A stretch of 64,000 nt of DNA, from NCBI RefSeq assembly GCF_016698665.1, contig NZ_CP068046.1, positions 1 to 64,000 on the forward strand. The letters run 5' to 3'. Shown one piece after another: positions 37,743-47,776 of this stretch. Origin of the DNA: Devosia rhizoryzae (GTDB lineage: Bacteria; Pseudomonadota; Alphaproteobacteria; Rhizobiales; Devosiaceae). The translations under genes were made by a program, and so were the position numbers. Each line of letters opens with the position of its first letter. The stretch's first letter is position 1. Below the pieces are notes generated by a model that was given only the letters and a program-made list of their open reading frames with translations, did no database searches and was not told the DNA's origin.

Positions 37743-38752
37743 CTGCGGCGGGAGCTGGCGCGGGCGACGATGCGGGGGGTGACAACGAAATGCTCTGCCT
37801 CGGTGCGGCCTTCAATACGTTCGATCAGGAGGCGCGCGGCCTGAAGGCCCAGGAGTTCACCGGATTGGTCGACGCTGGTCAGCCGATTCTGCGCGAAGTC
37901 GCAGTACATCGTGTTGTCATAACCCACGATGGCGATATCGCCGGGAATGGAGAGACCCATGTCGGTGGCGACGCTGATCGCCTCGATGGCGATGAGGTCG
38001 GTCCAGCAGAAGAGGGCATCCGGCCGATCGGGGCTTTCGAGGATCTTGCGAATGGCGCTCTGCACGTCGCGCAGGGTTTGCGAAGAGCGCGTGATCTGGA
38101 TGGCGGTGCCGAGGCCTTGTTCCATCATCTCGATGCGGTATCCCAATTCGCGCTGGCGGATGATGGTGGACGGTTCCTGGTTGAGGCTGACCATGGCGAT
38201 GCGACGGTAGCCGTTTGTCGCTAGGTGCCGGACCACGAGCTTGGCGCCGAGCTGGTCGTCGTTGTTGACGGTGTCGAGGAGGCCGGCACCGGGTTCGTAG
38301 TGGCCGACCAGCACCAGTGGCACTCGCTTGGCGAGGGCAACGAGCCGCAGCGACTCTTCATTGGGGCCGATGAGGATGAAACCGTCCATCTGCCGGTCGA
38401 TCATAGCATCGACCAGCTCGTTGGCATGAACGGACACCCCTTGCATAGCTTGGTACTGGGTACGGGCAAGGGCGGAGGTCACGCCGTCGAAAATGTCGGC
38501 GAAGAACGGGTTGCGCATGTCCGGAAAGAGGATGCCAAGCGTATAGGTGCGGCCGCGCAGCCCGCGGGCAGAGGCGAGCGGTCGATAGCTCAGCTTGTCC
38601 ATCGAGACGCGGACTTTTTCACGCAGCGAGTCGCTGACACCATAAGCATCGCGCAAGACTTTGGACACGGCGGCGACCGATACACCGGCATCGGATGCCA
38701 CATCCCGGATGGTCACGCGTCCTGGCCGTTTCGGGGCTTTAATTTCGGCCAT
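37739..38752 (-). CDS. LacI-family repressor of the rhamnosidase/importer operon
   Basis: A 337-residue regulator. The N-terminal helix-turn-helix is VTIRDVASDAGVSVAAVSKV, followed by the hinge LASARGLRGR and a periplasmic-binding-protein-like sensor domain (LGILFPDMRNPFF, then IAIVGYDNTMYC). It is divergent from the GH78 gene and ends by overlapping the glycosidase gene tail to tail by 4 bases. It probably senses a rhamnoside or a breakdown product. Confidence 0.88.
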   Translation of the reverse strand: MAEIKAPKRPGRVTIRDVASDAGVSVAAVSKVLRDAYGVSDSLREKVRVSMDKLSYRPLASARGLRGRTYTLGILFPDMRNPFFADIFDGVTSALARTQYQAMQGVSVHANELVDAMIDRQMDGFILIGPNEESLRLVALAKRVPLVLVGHYEPGAGLLDTVNNDDQLGAKLVVRHLATNGYRRIAMVSLNQEPSTIIRQRELGYRIEMMEQGLGTAIQITRSSQTLRDVQSAIRKILESPDRPDALFCWTDLIAIEAISVATDMGLSIPGDIAIVGYDNTMYCDFAQNRLTSVDQSGELLGLQAARLLIERIEGRTEAEHFVVTPRIVARASSRRS

Positions 38753-38817
38753 TTAAATCGTTCTCCGGAGCTCCTTCGCTTAGCCGCCGCGAAAGGCTAT
38801 TGCAATTCGCATCAGAA

Positions 38818-38839
38818 TGTAGAACGCTACACGTAGAAC
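38818..38839. promoter_or_regulatory. Candidate LacI operator
   Basis: TGTAGAACGCTACA is a perfect inverted repeat (5-base arms, 4-base centre), and GTAGAAC is repeated 14 bases on. It lies in the 130-bp divergent region, 44 bases before the GH78 start, a usual place for LacI-family operators. Assigned by symmetry and position only. Confidence 0.45.
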
Positions 38840-38882
38840 AGTATACAGCCGCGTCAAGCGGCGGATTTGGGAGGTTTTACGC

Positions 38883-41246
38883 GTGTACGACGCAGCACTT
38901 GCGCATGGCTCAGCAGCATCGGTCTCCGGCTGGACAGCCAAGATGGTTCGCCCCTTGGCGGACGAGGGCGTCAGCACGCCTGCCAGCTTCCTGCGCAAGA
39001 GTTTTTCCGTGGATGCGATCGGCGGTTCCGAAGAACTGCGCATCACGGCGCTTGGCCTCTATATCGTTTTCATCAATGGCAAGCGTGTCGGCACGGATGT
39101 CCTGACACCCGGCTGGACCAGCTATGACAAGCGCCTGAGCTACCAAACCTATCCGGTTGCCGACCTGCTGGTCGCGGGTGAGAACACCATTGAAATCTGG
39201 CTGGCTGACGGCTGGTATCGGTCGCAGCTGATGTGGGGCAAGTTCCCCATCGTCAACACCTATGGCGACCAGATCGCCGCCCTTGCCGAATTGCGCAAAG
39301 GCGACGCTGTCGTCGTTGCAACCGATAGCAGCTGGGAGAGCGGGGAACTGCCGGTGCGCAAATCCGGCATCTATTTCGGCGAGATCTTCGATGCGCGTGT
39401 GGCGCCTGAGGCGACCAGTGGCAGCGCCGTCGTCGACTTCGACTTCGGTACTCTGGTGGCGGCGGAAAATACCGGCGTGCAGCAACTCGATGCGCTCCGT
39501 CCAGTGAAGCACTGGACCGATGCAGAAGGTGGCACGGTCTATGACTTCGGGCAGAATGTGGGTGGCTATGTTGCCTATTCGGTGCGCGGCGACGCTGGAG
39601 CTCGCGTGATCGTCGAGCACGCCGAAGTGCTCGACAAGCATGGTGATTTCTACAACGTCAATTATCGGACCGCCGAGGCTCGGACGGAGTACACGCTGTC
39701 GGGGCAGGGCGATGAGCATTATCGCCCGCACTTCACCTTTCACGGCTTCCGCTTTGCTCGCATCACGGTCGAGGGCACGGCCGAGGTGCGCAATGTCGTG
39801 TCGGTGCCGATCAGTTCGGTGACCGAGCTCAAGGCCGGCTTTACTTCAGGCAACACGCTTGTCGACCGCCTGTTCCTCAACACCGTCTGGTCGCAGCGCG
39901 GCAATTTCATCGACGTTCCCACCGATTGCCCGCAGCGCGACGAGCGGCTGGGCTGGACCGGCGACGCGCAGGTTTTCGCCAGCACGGCCATGTACCTGGC
40001 AGAAACCAAGAACTTCTTCCGCAAGTGGATGCGGGACGTGATGGCCGACCAGCGCGAAGACGGTGCGGTGCCTCATGTGGTGCCCGATCCAACGCGCCTC
40101 AAGCCCGAGCACTATCCTGGCTTCTACGGTTCGACCGGCTGGGGCGATGCGGTCTGGGTCGTGCCGTGGCAGCTCTACCTTCACTACGGCGACGTGGATT
40201 TCTTGAAAGAAGCGCTGCCCAGCATGATCAAGTGGGTCGATTTCGTCTGGTCGATCAGCGATGGCCCGATCGTGCAGCCGCCGCGCGAATGGGGCGCTCG
40301 CGGATTTTCCTTCGGCGATTGGCTGCAGCCGAGCGGCCCCAGCGCCAAGCCGCTGCCGACCATCAGCGATGAGGCGTCGGCCACGATCTACCTCTTTATC
40401 GCGTCAAGCCATGTGGCCAAGATTGCGCGCATTGCCGGCCAGGCGGATGTCGCTGACCGCTTCGAGGCGATGTCCGCCCAAGTGCGCGACGCGTTCCAGC
40501 GTGAGTTCATCACCGCGGCAGGCCGCGTAGGGGGCGATGACCAGACCTCCTATGCGCTGGCTTTTCTCCATGACCTGATCCCCGCCGACAAGCAGGAGGC
40601 CGCCAAGCGCTACTTCCGCAACGCCATCGCGCGCTCCGACGGCCGCATCGGCACCGGCTTTATCGGCACGCCGGCGCTGCTGCCGGCACTGGTCAAGATT
40701 GGCGAATGGGGCCTCGTCGCCGACGTCTTCCTTCAGGAAGAAGTTCCGGGCTGGCTCTACCAGGTCAAGATGGGCGCAACGACCATCTGGGAGCGGTGGG
40801 ACGCCATCCAGTCTGACGGTACGATCTACAATCCGCAGATGAACTCCTACAATCACTATGCCTATGGCGCGGTGTGCCAGTGGCTTCTGGAAGGGGTTGC
40901 CGGGTTCCGGCCGGATGCGGAAGCGCCAGGTTTCGAGCACATCATCTTCGAGCCCACCGTGCTCGACGGCCTTTCGCCGGTTCAAGCGCACCACGACAGC
41001 CCGAGGGGCACCATCCGGGCCGGCTGGACCGTCGACGGCGACCAGGTGCGCTATGAGATCGAAGTGCCCGAAGGCACGCGTGGCACGCTGCGACTGGCCG
41101 ATGCCTACCGCGATGCCAAGCTCGATGGCGCAACAACCACCAATGGCGCCGCCCTAAGCCCCGGCAAGCACACTGTTTCTTTCACCTTTGCTCCAGCCAA
41201 ACGGCAGGAGCGGACGAAATCGCAGGTCAATGCCACGACGCCCTAG
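38883..41246 (+). CDS. Cytoplasmic alpha-L-rhamnosidase, GH78
   Basis: A 787-residue enzyme that removes terminal alpha-L-rhamnose. N-terminal beta-domain (residues about 35-130, ALGLYIVFINGKRVG and TPGWTSYDKR), a concanavalin-like domain (VYDFGQNVGGY), then the (alpha/alpha)6 barrel with the GH78 catalytic signature DCPQRDERLGWTGD near residue 350 and the second acid in TTIWERWD near 637. No signal peptide, so the substrate must be imported first. GTG 38883 has GGGAGG upstream. It is shorter than many GH78 enzymes, lacking an extra N-terminal domain. The CUT1 importer follows 62 bases later. Confidence 0.9.
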   Translation: MYDAALAHGSAASVSGWTAKMVRPLADEGVSTPASFLRKSFSVDAIGGSEELRITALGLYIVFINGKRVGTDVLTPGWTSYDKRLSYQTYPVADLLVAGENTIEIWLADGWYRSQLMWGKFPIVNTYGDQIAALAELRKGDAVVVATDSSWESGELPVRKSGIYFGEIFDARVAPEATSGSAVVDFDFGTLVAAENTGVQQLDALRPVKHWTDAEGGTVYDFGQNVGGYVAYSVRGDAGARVIVEHAEVLDKHGDFYNVNYRTAEARTEYTLSGQGDEHYRPHFTFHGFRFARITVEGTAEVRNVVSVPISSVTELKAGFTSGNTLVDRLFLNTVWSQRGNFIDVPTDCPQRDERLGWTGDAQVFASTAMYLAETKNFFRKWMRDVMADQREDGAVPHVVPDPTRLKPEHYPGFYGSTGWGDAVWVVPWQLYLHYGDVDFLKEALPSMIKWVDFVWSISDGPIVQPPREWGARGFSFGDWLQPSGPSAKPLPTISDEASATIYLFIASSHVAKIARIAGQADVADRFEAMSAQVRDAFQREFITAAGRVGGDDQTSYALAFLHDLIPADKQEAAKRYFRNAIARSDGRIGTGFIGTPALLPALVKIGEWGLVADVFLQEEVPGWLYQVKMGATTIWERWDAIQSDGTIYNPQMNSYNHYAYGAVCQWLLEGVAGFRPDAEAPGFEHIIFEPTVLDGLSPVQAHHDSPRGTIRAGWTVDGDQVRYEIEVPEGTRGTLRLADAYRDAKLDGATTTNGAALSPGKHTVSFTFAPAKRQERTKSQVNATTP

Positions 41247-41307
41247 GGCCATGACAACTTCAGTTTCAACAAGGGTCCGGAAGGCGGACCACAAGGGAGG
41301 ACGACCA

Positions 41308-42597
41308 ATGACCAAGACCAGGATTTCAGCCCTGATGGGCGCCAGCGCCCTCGGCATGTTGCTGACGGCAGGCGCCGTGCAGGCGCAGCAATCGGGCAAT
41401 CTGCAGTTTCTGATCGACAACGGCCCGCAATCGGTCGCCGTTGCCGAAGCCTGGGTTGCGGCCTTCACCGAGCAGAACCCGGACGTCACCATCGACATCG
41501 AAGTGCGCCCTGGTGGCGGCGAAGGCGACAACATCGTCAAGACGCGCCTCGCGACCGGCGCCATGGCCGACGTGTTCTTCTACAATTCCGGCTCGCTGTT
41601 CCAGGCCATCAACCCGGTGCAGAACCTCCTGCCCGTGACCAACGAGCCCTGGCAGGAAGGCATCCAGGACAGCTTCAAGTCGGTGGTATCGGCTGGTGGC
41701 GAAGTCTATGGCACCCCGTTCGCTCCGGCGATGGGCGGCGGCATCTTCTACAATATCCCGATCTACGAAGAGCTTGGTCTTGAGATTCCCACCACCTGGG
41801 AAGAGTTCATGGCCAACAACGAGAAGATCAAGGCGGCCGGCAAGACGGCTGTGATCCAGACCTATGGCGAAACCTGGACCAGCCAGCTTTTCGTCCTCGC
41901 CGACTTTTTCAACGTGCTCGCTGCCGAGCCGGACTTTGCGGAAAAGTTCACCGCCAACGAAGCCAAGTTCGCAACCTCGCCGGCTGCGCTGCGCGGCTTT
42001 GAGAAGCTGCAAGAAGTCTATGAAGCCGGTTATCTCAATGCCGATTTCGGCGCCGCGACCTATCCCGACGGCCTCCGCATGGTGGCAACAGGCGAAGGCG
42101 CGCACTACCCGATGCTGACCTTCGGCGTCGGCGCCATTGCCGAAACGCTGCCCGACAACCTCCAGGATGTCGGCTTCTTCGCCCAGCCGGGTGACAGCGC
42201 CGACAGCAACGGCCTCACCACCTGGATGCCGGACTCGGTCTATATCGCCAAGAGCACTGCCAATCCCGCACTTGCCAAGGCATTCGTCGGCTTCATCGGT
42301 TCGCCAGAAGGCTGCGATATCCGCAACGAGGCCGTGGGTGCCACCGGCCCCTACATGATCGAAGGCTGCGAACTGCCCGAAGACGTGCCGCCGGCCGTTG
42401 CCGACATGCTGCCCTACTTCCAGGAAGGTGGCCAGAACGCTCCGGCACTCGAGTTCCTGAGCCCCGTCAAGGGTCCGGCGCTCGAGCAGATCACGGTTGA
42501 AGTCGGCTCCGGCATCCGCCCTGCCGCCGATGGCGCCGCGCTCTACGACGAGGACGTCCGCAAGCAGGCCCAGCAGCTCGGCCTTGCCGGCTGGTAA
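41308..42597 (+). CDS. CUT1 sugar ABC transporter binding protein
   Basis: A 429-residue extracellular solute-binding protein family 1 member with signal peptide (residues 1-26, GAVQAQ). The mature part (LQFLIDNGPQ ... ADVFFYNSG ... GGGIFYN) resembles oligosaccharide binders. ATG 41308 follows GGGAGG and is preferred over the long upstream frame. It is encoded between the rhamnosidase and two permeases, so a rhamnose-containing glycoside is the likely ligand. Confidence 0.88.
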   Translation: MTKTRISALMGASALGMLLTAGAVQAQQSGNLQFLIDNGPQSVAVAEAWVAAFTEQNPDVTIDIEVRPGGGEGDNIVKTRLATGAMADVFFYNSGSLFQAINPVQNLLPVTNEPWQEGIQDSFKSVVSAGGEVYGTPFAPAMGGGIFYNIPIYEELGLEIPTTWEEFMANNEKIKAAGKTAVIQTYGETWTSQLFVLADFFNVLAAEPDFAEKFTANEAKFATSPAALRGFEKLQEVYEAGYLNADFGAATYPDGLRMVATGEGAHYPMLTFGVGAIAETLPDNLQDVGFFAQPGDSADSNGLTTWMPDSVYIAKSTANPALAKAFVGFIGSPEGCDIRNEAVGATGPYMIEGCELPEDVPPAVADMLPYFQEGGQNAPALEFLSPVKGPALEQITVEVGSGIRPAADGAALYDEDVRKQAQQLGLAGW

Positions 42598-42625
42598 GTC
42601 TTAGGGCTCAACATCTCGGCTCTTG

Positions 42626-42757
42626 CCCTCCCTCCCCCTTTGTGGGGAGGGTAGCGGCGCTAGGCCGAAGGCCGTAGCAAAGCTGGGTGGGGGCTGGCCG
42701 GTTGCAGACCAAAAAACACCCCCACCCTCATTCTCTCCCCACAAGGGGGAGGGAGGC
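42626..42757. repeat. 132-bp nested inverted repeat between binding-protein and permease genes
   Basis: The outer arms are CCCTCCCTCCCCCTTTGTGG (42626 on) and its near complement around 42733-42757. Inner arms GGGTGGGGGC and ACCCCCACCC make a second stem. It resembles the large palindromic intergenic repeats of many alphaproteobacteria. In this place it may stabilise the upstream mRNA so that more binding protein than permease is made. Confidence 0.75.
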
Positions 42758-42787
42758 GACAACGACGCCACCGGGAGCAACATACGC

Positions 42788-43696
42788 ATGACGGCAATTG
42801 CTGCCACGACAGTGGAAGGGAAGGCCCCAGCCCGAAAGCGCCGCGGCTCGACTTACCCAGGCTGGTTCTTTTTGCCGGCCGCGATCATCTATGCGGTGCT
42901 GTTTCTCGCGCCCACCTTTGCATCGCTCTATTTCAGCCTGACGCGCTGGACGCTGTTCGACAGCGTCTTCATTGGGCTCGACAATTTTGCGCAATTCTTC
43001 CGCGAGCCATTCTTGATCCGCGGCCTTGTCAACACCGTGCTTTATGCGGTGATCACTTCGGGGCTGAAGGTCGTGATCGGCATGGCGCTCGCCATCATGT
43101 TGACCAGCCAGATCGTGGCGCGCGGCTATCTGCGCTCGGTGATCTTTTTCCCGGTGCTGGTCTCGACGGTGGGCGTCGGCATCACCTTCACCGTGCTGAT
43201 GCACCCAACGCAGGGCATCATCAACGAGACGCTGGCGCTGTTCGGCATTGCCGGGCCAGGCTGGCTTGTGGACCCCCGCCTCGCGCTTTTTTCGGTGGCG
43301 CTGGTCGACGTCTGGAAAGGCGTGGGACTCGCGACAGTCATCTATATCGCTGGCGTCGTCGCCATCCCAAAGGACTATTACGAGGCGGCGCGCATCGATG
43401 GCGCGACCAAGTGGCAGAACTTCCTTTACGTGACGCTGCCGTTGATGCGGCCGGCGACCGCTACCGTCATTACGCTGTCCTTTATCGGCGGGCTTCGCAC
43501 CTTCGACCTCATCTGGGCAATGACCAAGGGCGGGCCGGGCTTTGCCTCCGACACCGTGGCCTCGGTGATCTACAAGCAATATCAGGCCGGGTTCTATGGG
43601 CTCTCGACCGCCGGCAATGTGGTGCTCTTCGTGCTGATCGCAATCCTGGTCGTGCCGCTGACCATGTTCCTCAACCGCAAGCAGGGACACGAATGA
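42788..43696 (+). CDS. CUT1 ABC transporter permease 1
   Basis: A 302-residue inner-membrane subunit (MalF-like) with six predicted helices. The EAA loop that contacts the ATPase reads YYEAARIDGATKWQNF. ATG 42788 follows the palindromic repeat. Its stop overlaps the start of permease 2 (ATGA). Confidence 0.9.
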   Translation: MTAIAATTVEGKAPARKRRGSTYPGWFFLPAAIIYAVLFLAPTFASLYFSLTRWTLFDSVFIGLDNFAQFFREPFLIRGLVNTVLYAVITSGLKVVIGMALAIMLTSQIVARGYLRSVIFFPVLVSTVGVGITFTVLMHPTQGIINETLALFGIAGPGWLVDPRLALFSVALVDVWKGVGLATVIYIAGVVAIPKDYYEAARIDGATKWQNFLYVTLPLMRPATATVITLSFIGGLRTFDLIWAMTKGGPGFASDTVASVIYKQYQAGFYGLSTAGNVVLFVLIAILVVPLTMFLNRKQGHE

Positions 43697-44520
43697 AACA
43701 CCGCGCTTCCCTCCTCGGCGGCATTGCCGCGATCATCGCGACCTTTGTGGTCTTCGTGATCCCGTTCCTCTTCATCATCCTCATGGCATTCAAGGATCGC
43801 CAGCAATCTGCATTACGCGATTTCTCCTGGCCGGCGGGCTTCCACCTCTGGGACAATGTCGTCGAGGTGGGGCAGACCCGAAACTGGATGATGATCACCG
43901 CCTTCATCAATTCGAGCATCATCACCGTTGCGAGCGTGACGCTGCTGGTGGTGTTTGCCGCCATGGTCGGCTTCGTGCTGGCGCGGCGCAGGACACGCTG
44001 GAACCCGCTGATCGAGTTCCTGATCCTTGCCGGGCTCATGGTGCCACCGGCCGTGGTGCCCACCATCTGGGTGCTGCAGGGGTTAAAGCTCTTCGGCACG
44101 ATCCACGGCATGATCCTGATCGAGGTGGCCTATAACCTGCCGTTCTCGATCATCCTCTATCGCGCCTTTATCGCCACCATTCCAAGGGACATGGACGAAG
44201 CTGCGGTGATCGATGGCGCCCGGCCGCTCGATGTGTTCTTCCGCGTCATCCTGCCCATGCTGTGGCCGGTGACGGTGACCAATATCGTGGTGCAGTCGGT
44301 GGGCATCTTCAACGACTTCACCAACCCGCTCTACTATCTACCGGGCAATGCCAATGCGACGGTGCAGCTGACGCTCTTCAATTTTCAATCGCAGTTCAGC
44401 ACCGCCTACAACCTCCTCTTCACCAATATCCTGCTGATCACCATCCCGCCGCTCATCGTCTTCCTGTTCTTCAACCGGCAGATCGTGGCGGGTATGACCG
44501 CAGGCGCCGTCAAAGGGTAA
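43693..44520 (+). CDS. CUT1 ABC transporter permease 2
   Basis: A 275-residue MalG-like permease with six helices and the EAA motif MDEAAVIDGARPLDVFF. ATG 43693 is set by the ATGA overlap with permease 1. It ends 5 bases before the ATPase gene. Confidence 0.9.
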   Translation: MKHRASLLGGIAAIIATFVVFVIPFLFIILMAFKDRQQSALRDFSWPAGFHLWDNVVEVGQTRNWMMITAFINSSIITVASVTLLVVFAAMVGFVLARRRTRWNPLIEFLILAGLMVPPAVVPTIWVLQGLKLFGTIHGMILIEVAYNLPFSIILYRAFIATIPRDMDEAAVIDGARPLDVFFRVILPMLWPVTVTNIVVQSVGIFNDFTNPLYYLPGNANATVQLTLFNFQSQFSTAYNLLFTNILLITIPPLIVFLFFNRQIVAGMTAGAVKG

Positions 44521-44525
44521 TCGAC

Positions 44526-45599
<1,074 letters not shown>

Positions 45600-46018
45600 G
45601 ATCGCGGATATTGGCACCTAGGTCATAGGCTGGCTCAAGGGCAGGCTTGGCCTAAAGAGAAGCCGCTACCTGGGCAGTTACTCAGATGAACGTCTGCTTC
45701 CCGAAGCACGGCGTAATACCAGTTCTTGCGCTCCTCGCCCCCCGAGCGTCCAACCTGCTTTCCGACCCCATTGCAAGCAATCCCGAACACGCCCGTGAAC
45801 AACTACCCTACGAGCTGCCATAAGCCGTGCACGAGCATTCCGCGCGTTGGAACTGCATCCCAGCTCGATCATTAAGCGCCTCAGACAGGTGAGGTAACGT
45901 ATCGCTTGGTGTAAGCCCCCCGTTCAGCCGAACGGCCGAGTTCTCCGCCCTCTCACCTGGTGAGGAACAATCTGTGTCAGCCCTGGCCAAAGCGGGCGAT
46001 CAGAATCGGGAGCGGGAG
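45600..46018. other. 419-bp intergenic region without a supported gene
   Basis: Only short, low-quality frames on either strand. Small palindromes occur near the right end (CCGTTC/GAACGG around 45920 and CTCACC/GGTGAG around 45953), which could be regulatory sites for the next gene. Confidence 0.5.
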
Positions 46019-47320
46019 ATGAGTGAACAGTTTCGCATCAACCGTCGTGACATGCTGCGCATAGGGAGCGTGGGTGCCGCGGGCATGGTGCTTGGCGGTT
46101 CGGCGCTGGCGCAGTCCGGCGAGTATCTTCCCCCCACCGAGGTGGATACCGGTAAGGTGGTGGGCAACAAAGTCATCTTCGAGAACTGGCGCGCCCCTGC
46201 CGACGCGCCGTCGGCACCACCGCCAGCGCCGCTTCCGCCGGAGGAGCGGGTGGGCTTTGCCCTGGTCGGAATAGGGCGCCTTTCGCTTGAGGAACTCTTG
46301 CCGGCTTTCGGCGAATGCAAGAAGGCCAAGGTGACGGCGCTGGTTTCAGGGACACCGGACAAGCTTAAAACGGTGGCCGAACAATACGGAATTCCCGAGC
46401 AAAGCTGCTACAGCTATGACAATTTCGACCAGATCGCCGACAATCCAGATGTGCAGGTGGTCTATGTCGTGCTGCCCAACAGCATGCACCGTGAATATAC
46501 GGAACGGGCGGCGCGCGCAGGCAAGCATGTGCTGTGCGAAAAGCCGATTTCGGTGAGTTCGGCTGATGCACAAGCCATGGTTGATGCCTGTGCGCAGGCT
46601 GGCGTCAAGCTGATGATTGCTTACCGTATTCAATACGAAGCCTATAACCGGCGGTTGCAGCAGTTTGTGCGGCAAGGCACGTTCGGGCGGTTGGTCGGCA
46701 TGAGTGCGGTCAATGTTCAGACGGTTGCCGAGAACGGAACCCAGCAATGGCGACATAAGCGAGCAATGGCCGGTGGAGGATCATTGCCCGATATCGGGCT
46801 ATATTGCCTCAACACGGCGCGTTTTCTGACCGGCGAAGAGCCGGTCGAGATTTCGGCCAGCATCTACAGTCCGCCCGACGATCCGCGCTTCGCGGAGGTT
46901 GAGGAAACCGTCTCGTTTACGCTGCGCTTTCCGTCCAACTTCATGGCAAATTGCTTCACCAGCTATGGCGCGCGGGATGACAAGTACCAGCGCCTCAACT
47001 TCGCTGAGGCGACTGTGGGCATGCCCAATGCCTACAAGTATGAAGGCCAGTCCATGCTGATCGGCCAGCGCCAGGGCGAAAACGACGGGGAAACGGAACT
47101 GGTCATCCAGGCACCCAACCAGTTCTCCGAAGAGATCGACCACATGGCAACGTGTGTTCTCGAGGACAGACGGCCCTACACTCCGGGGGAAGAGGGCGTC
47201 CAAGACCACAAGCTCATGGAAGCTATCTACCAGGCTGCCCAAACCGGCCAGCCTGTACAGCTAGAACCCATACTCGGTCTGGACGCGTTCCGCGGCGATC
47301 CGGCCACTGAAAACTCCTGA
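46019..47320 (+). CDS. Tat-exported Gfo/Idh/MocA oxidoreductase, GFOR-like
   Basis: A 433-residue NAD(P)-binding oxidoreductase. A twin-arginine signal (NRRDMLRIGSVGAAG) sends it folded to the periplasm. A proline-rich arm (PADAPSAPPPAPLPPEE) comes next, as in glucose-fructose oxidoreductase, where it wraps the partner subunit and holds the cofactor. The Rossmann motif LVGIGRLSLEELLP and the EKP motif CEKPIS follow; YRIQYEAYN matches the GFOR active-site region. ATG 46019 has GGGAG 6 bases upstream and gives a compact Tat signal, better than 45974. It may oxidise periplasmic sugars with a tightly held NADP. Confidence 0.85.
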   Translation: MSEQFRINRRDMLRIGSVGAAGMVLGGSALAQSGEYLPPTEVDTGKVVGNKVIFENWRAPADAPSAPPPAPLPPEERVGFALVGIGRLSLEELLPAFGECKKAKVTALVSGTPDKLKTVAEQYGIPEQSCYSYDNFDQIADNPDVQVVYVVLPNSMHREYTERAARAGKHVLCEKPISVSSADAQAMVDACAQAGVKLMIAYRIQYEAYNRRLQQFVRQGTFGRLVGMSAVNVQTVAENGTQQWRHKRAMAGGGSLPDIGLYCLNTARFLTGEEPVEISASIYSPPDDPRFAEVEETVSFTLRFPSNFMANCFTSYGARDDKYQRLNFAEATVGMPNAYKYEGQSMLIGQRQGENDGETELVIQAPNQFSEEIDHMATCVLEDRRPYTPGEEGVQDHKLMEAIYQAAQTGQPVQLEPILGLDAFRGDPATENS

Positions 47321-47327
47321 TGGTCAC

Positions 47328-47510
47328 TTTTAGCGCAAGCCTGACCTGAACTTGGCTTTCGCGCAACGCCATCTCAGCTGTATCTTGGTCTGTGACGTCT
47401 CTGCCTTCAACGGAAATGCCGGCGACCCATTGCGGACCTACACGCAATGATTGTGGGTTCCCCAAATCAGCCGTCGTGAGCGCGAAGCCAGCAGCGCTCT
47501 TATGAAATCC
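47328..47510 (-). pseudogene. Fragment of a PAS/PAC sensor-kinase gene
   Basis: On the minus strand this stretch encodes VGPQWVAGISVEGRDVT, then ALRESQVQVRLALK, unmistakably like the end of a PAS/PAC domain (GISVEGRDVT ... ALRESE.RLRLAL) in bacterial sensor kinases. A stop (47511-47513) precedes it and similarity ends at 47328, exactly at the end of the oxidoreductase gene. There is no start, no kinase domain and no ribosome site, so it is a relic left by deletion. Confidence 0.5.
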
Positions 47511-47591
47511 TTACGCCACTTGCCAGCAATCCATATGGAATGCTGATGGCGCCCGGGAGCACTTGGTGAGCCTCAACAACAGAGGCTCTAA

Positions 47592-47675
47592 ATGCTTGAC
47601 CTTACCTTTATCGCCCTCGGCGCCGGCACCCTGATCGCCCTCGCGATCTATGCTGCAGCGCTTGATCGGCTTTGA
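47592..47675 (+). CDS. 27-residue membrane peptide at the head of the kdp operon
   Basis: ATG 47592 with AGAGG 7 bases upstream encodes a single hydrophobic helix (LTFIALGAGTLIALAIYA) ending in ALDRL. It ends 8 bases before kdpF. I recall similar tiny ORFs, often ending in CDRL, in front of kdpF or kdpA in other bacteria; their role is undefined. Probably a small subunit or leader peptide of the Kdp complex. Confidence 0.55.
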   Translation: MLDLTFIALGAGTLIALAIYAAALDRL

Positions 47676-47683
47676 GCACCGCC

Positions 47684-47764
47684 ATGCTCACGATTTCCTT
47701 CCTCATCGCCGTGGCCCTGGCCGTCTACCTCGTGGTGACGCTGCTGGCGCCCGAACGCTTCTGA
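47684..47764 (+). CDS. kdpF: KdpF, small subunit of the potassium-transporting ATPase
   Basis: 26 residues: one hydrophobic helix ending in LLAPERF, the usual end of KdpF (LL.PERF). The peptide stabilises the KdpABC complex in the membrane. It lies directly before kdpA, as always. Confidence 0.8.
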   Translation: MLTISFLIAVALAVYLVVTLLAPERF

Positions 47765-47776
47765 TCCGGAGCCATC

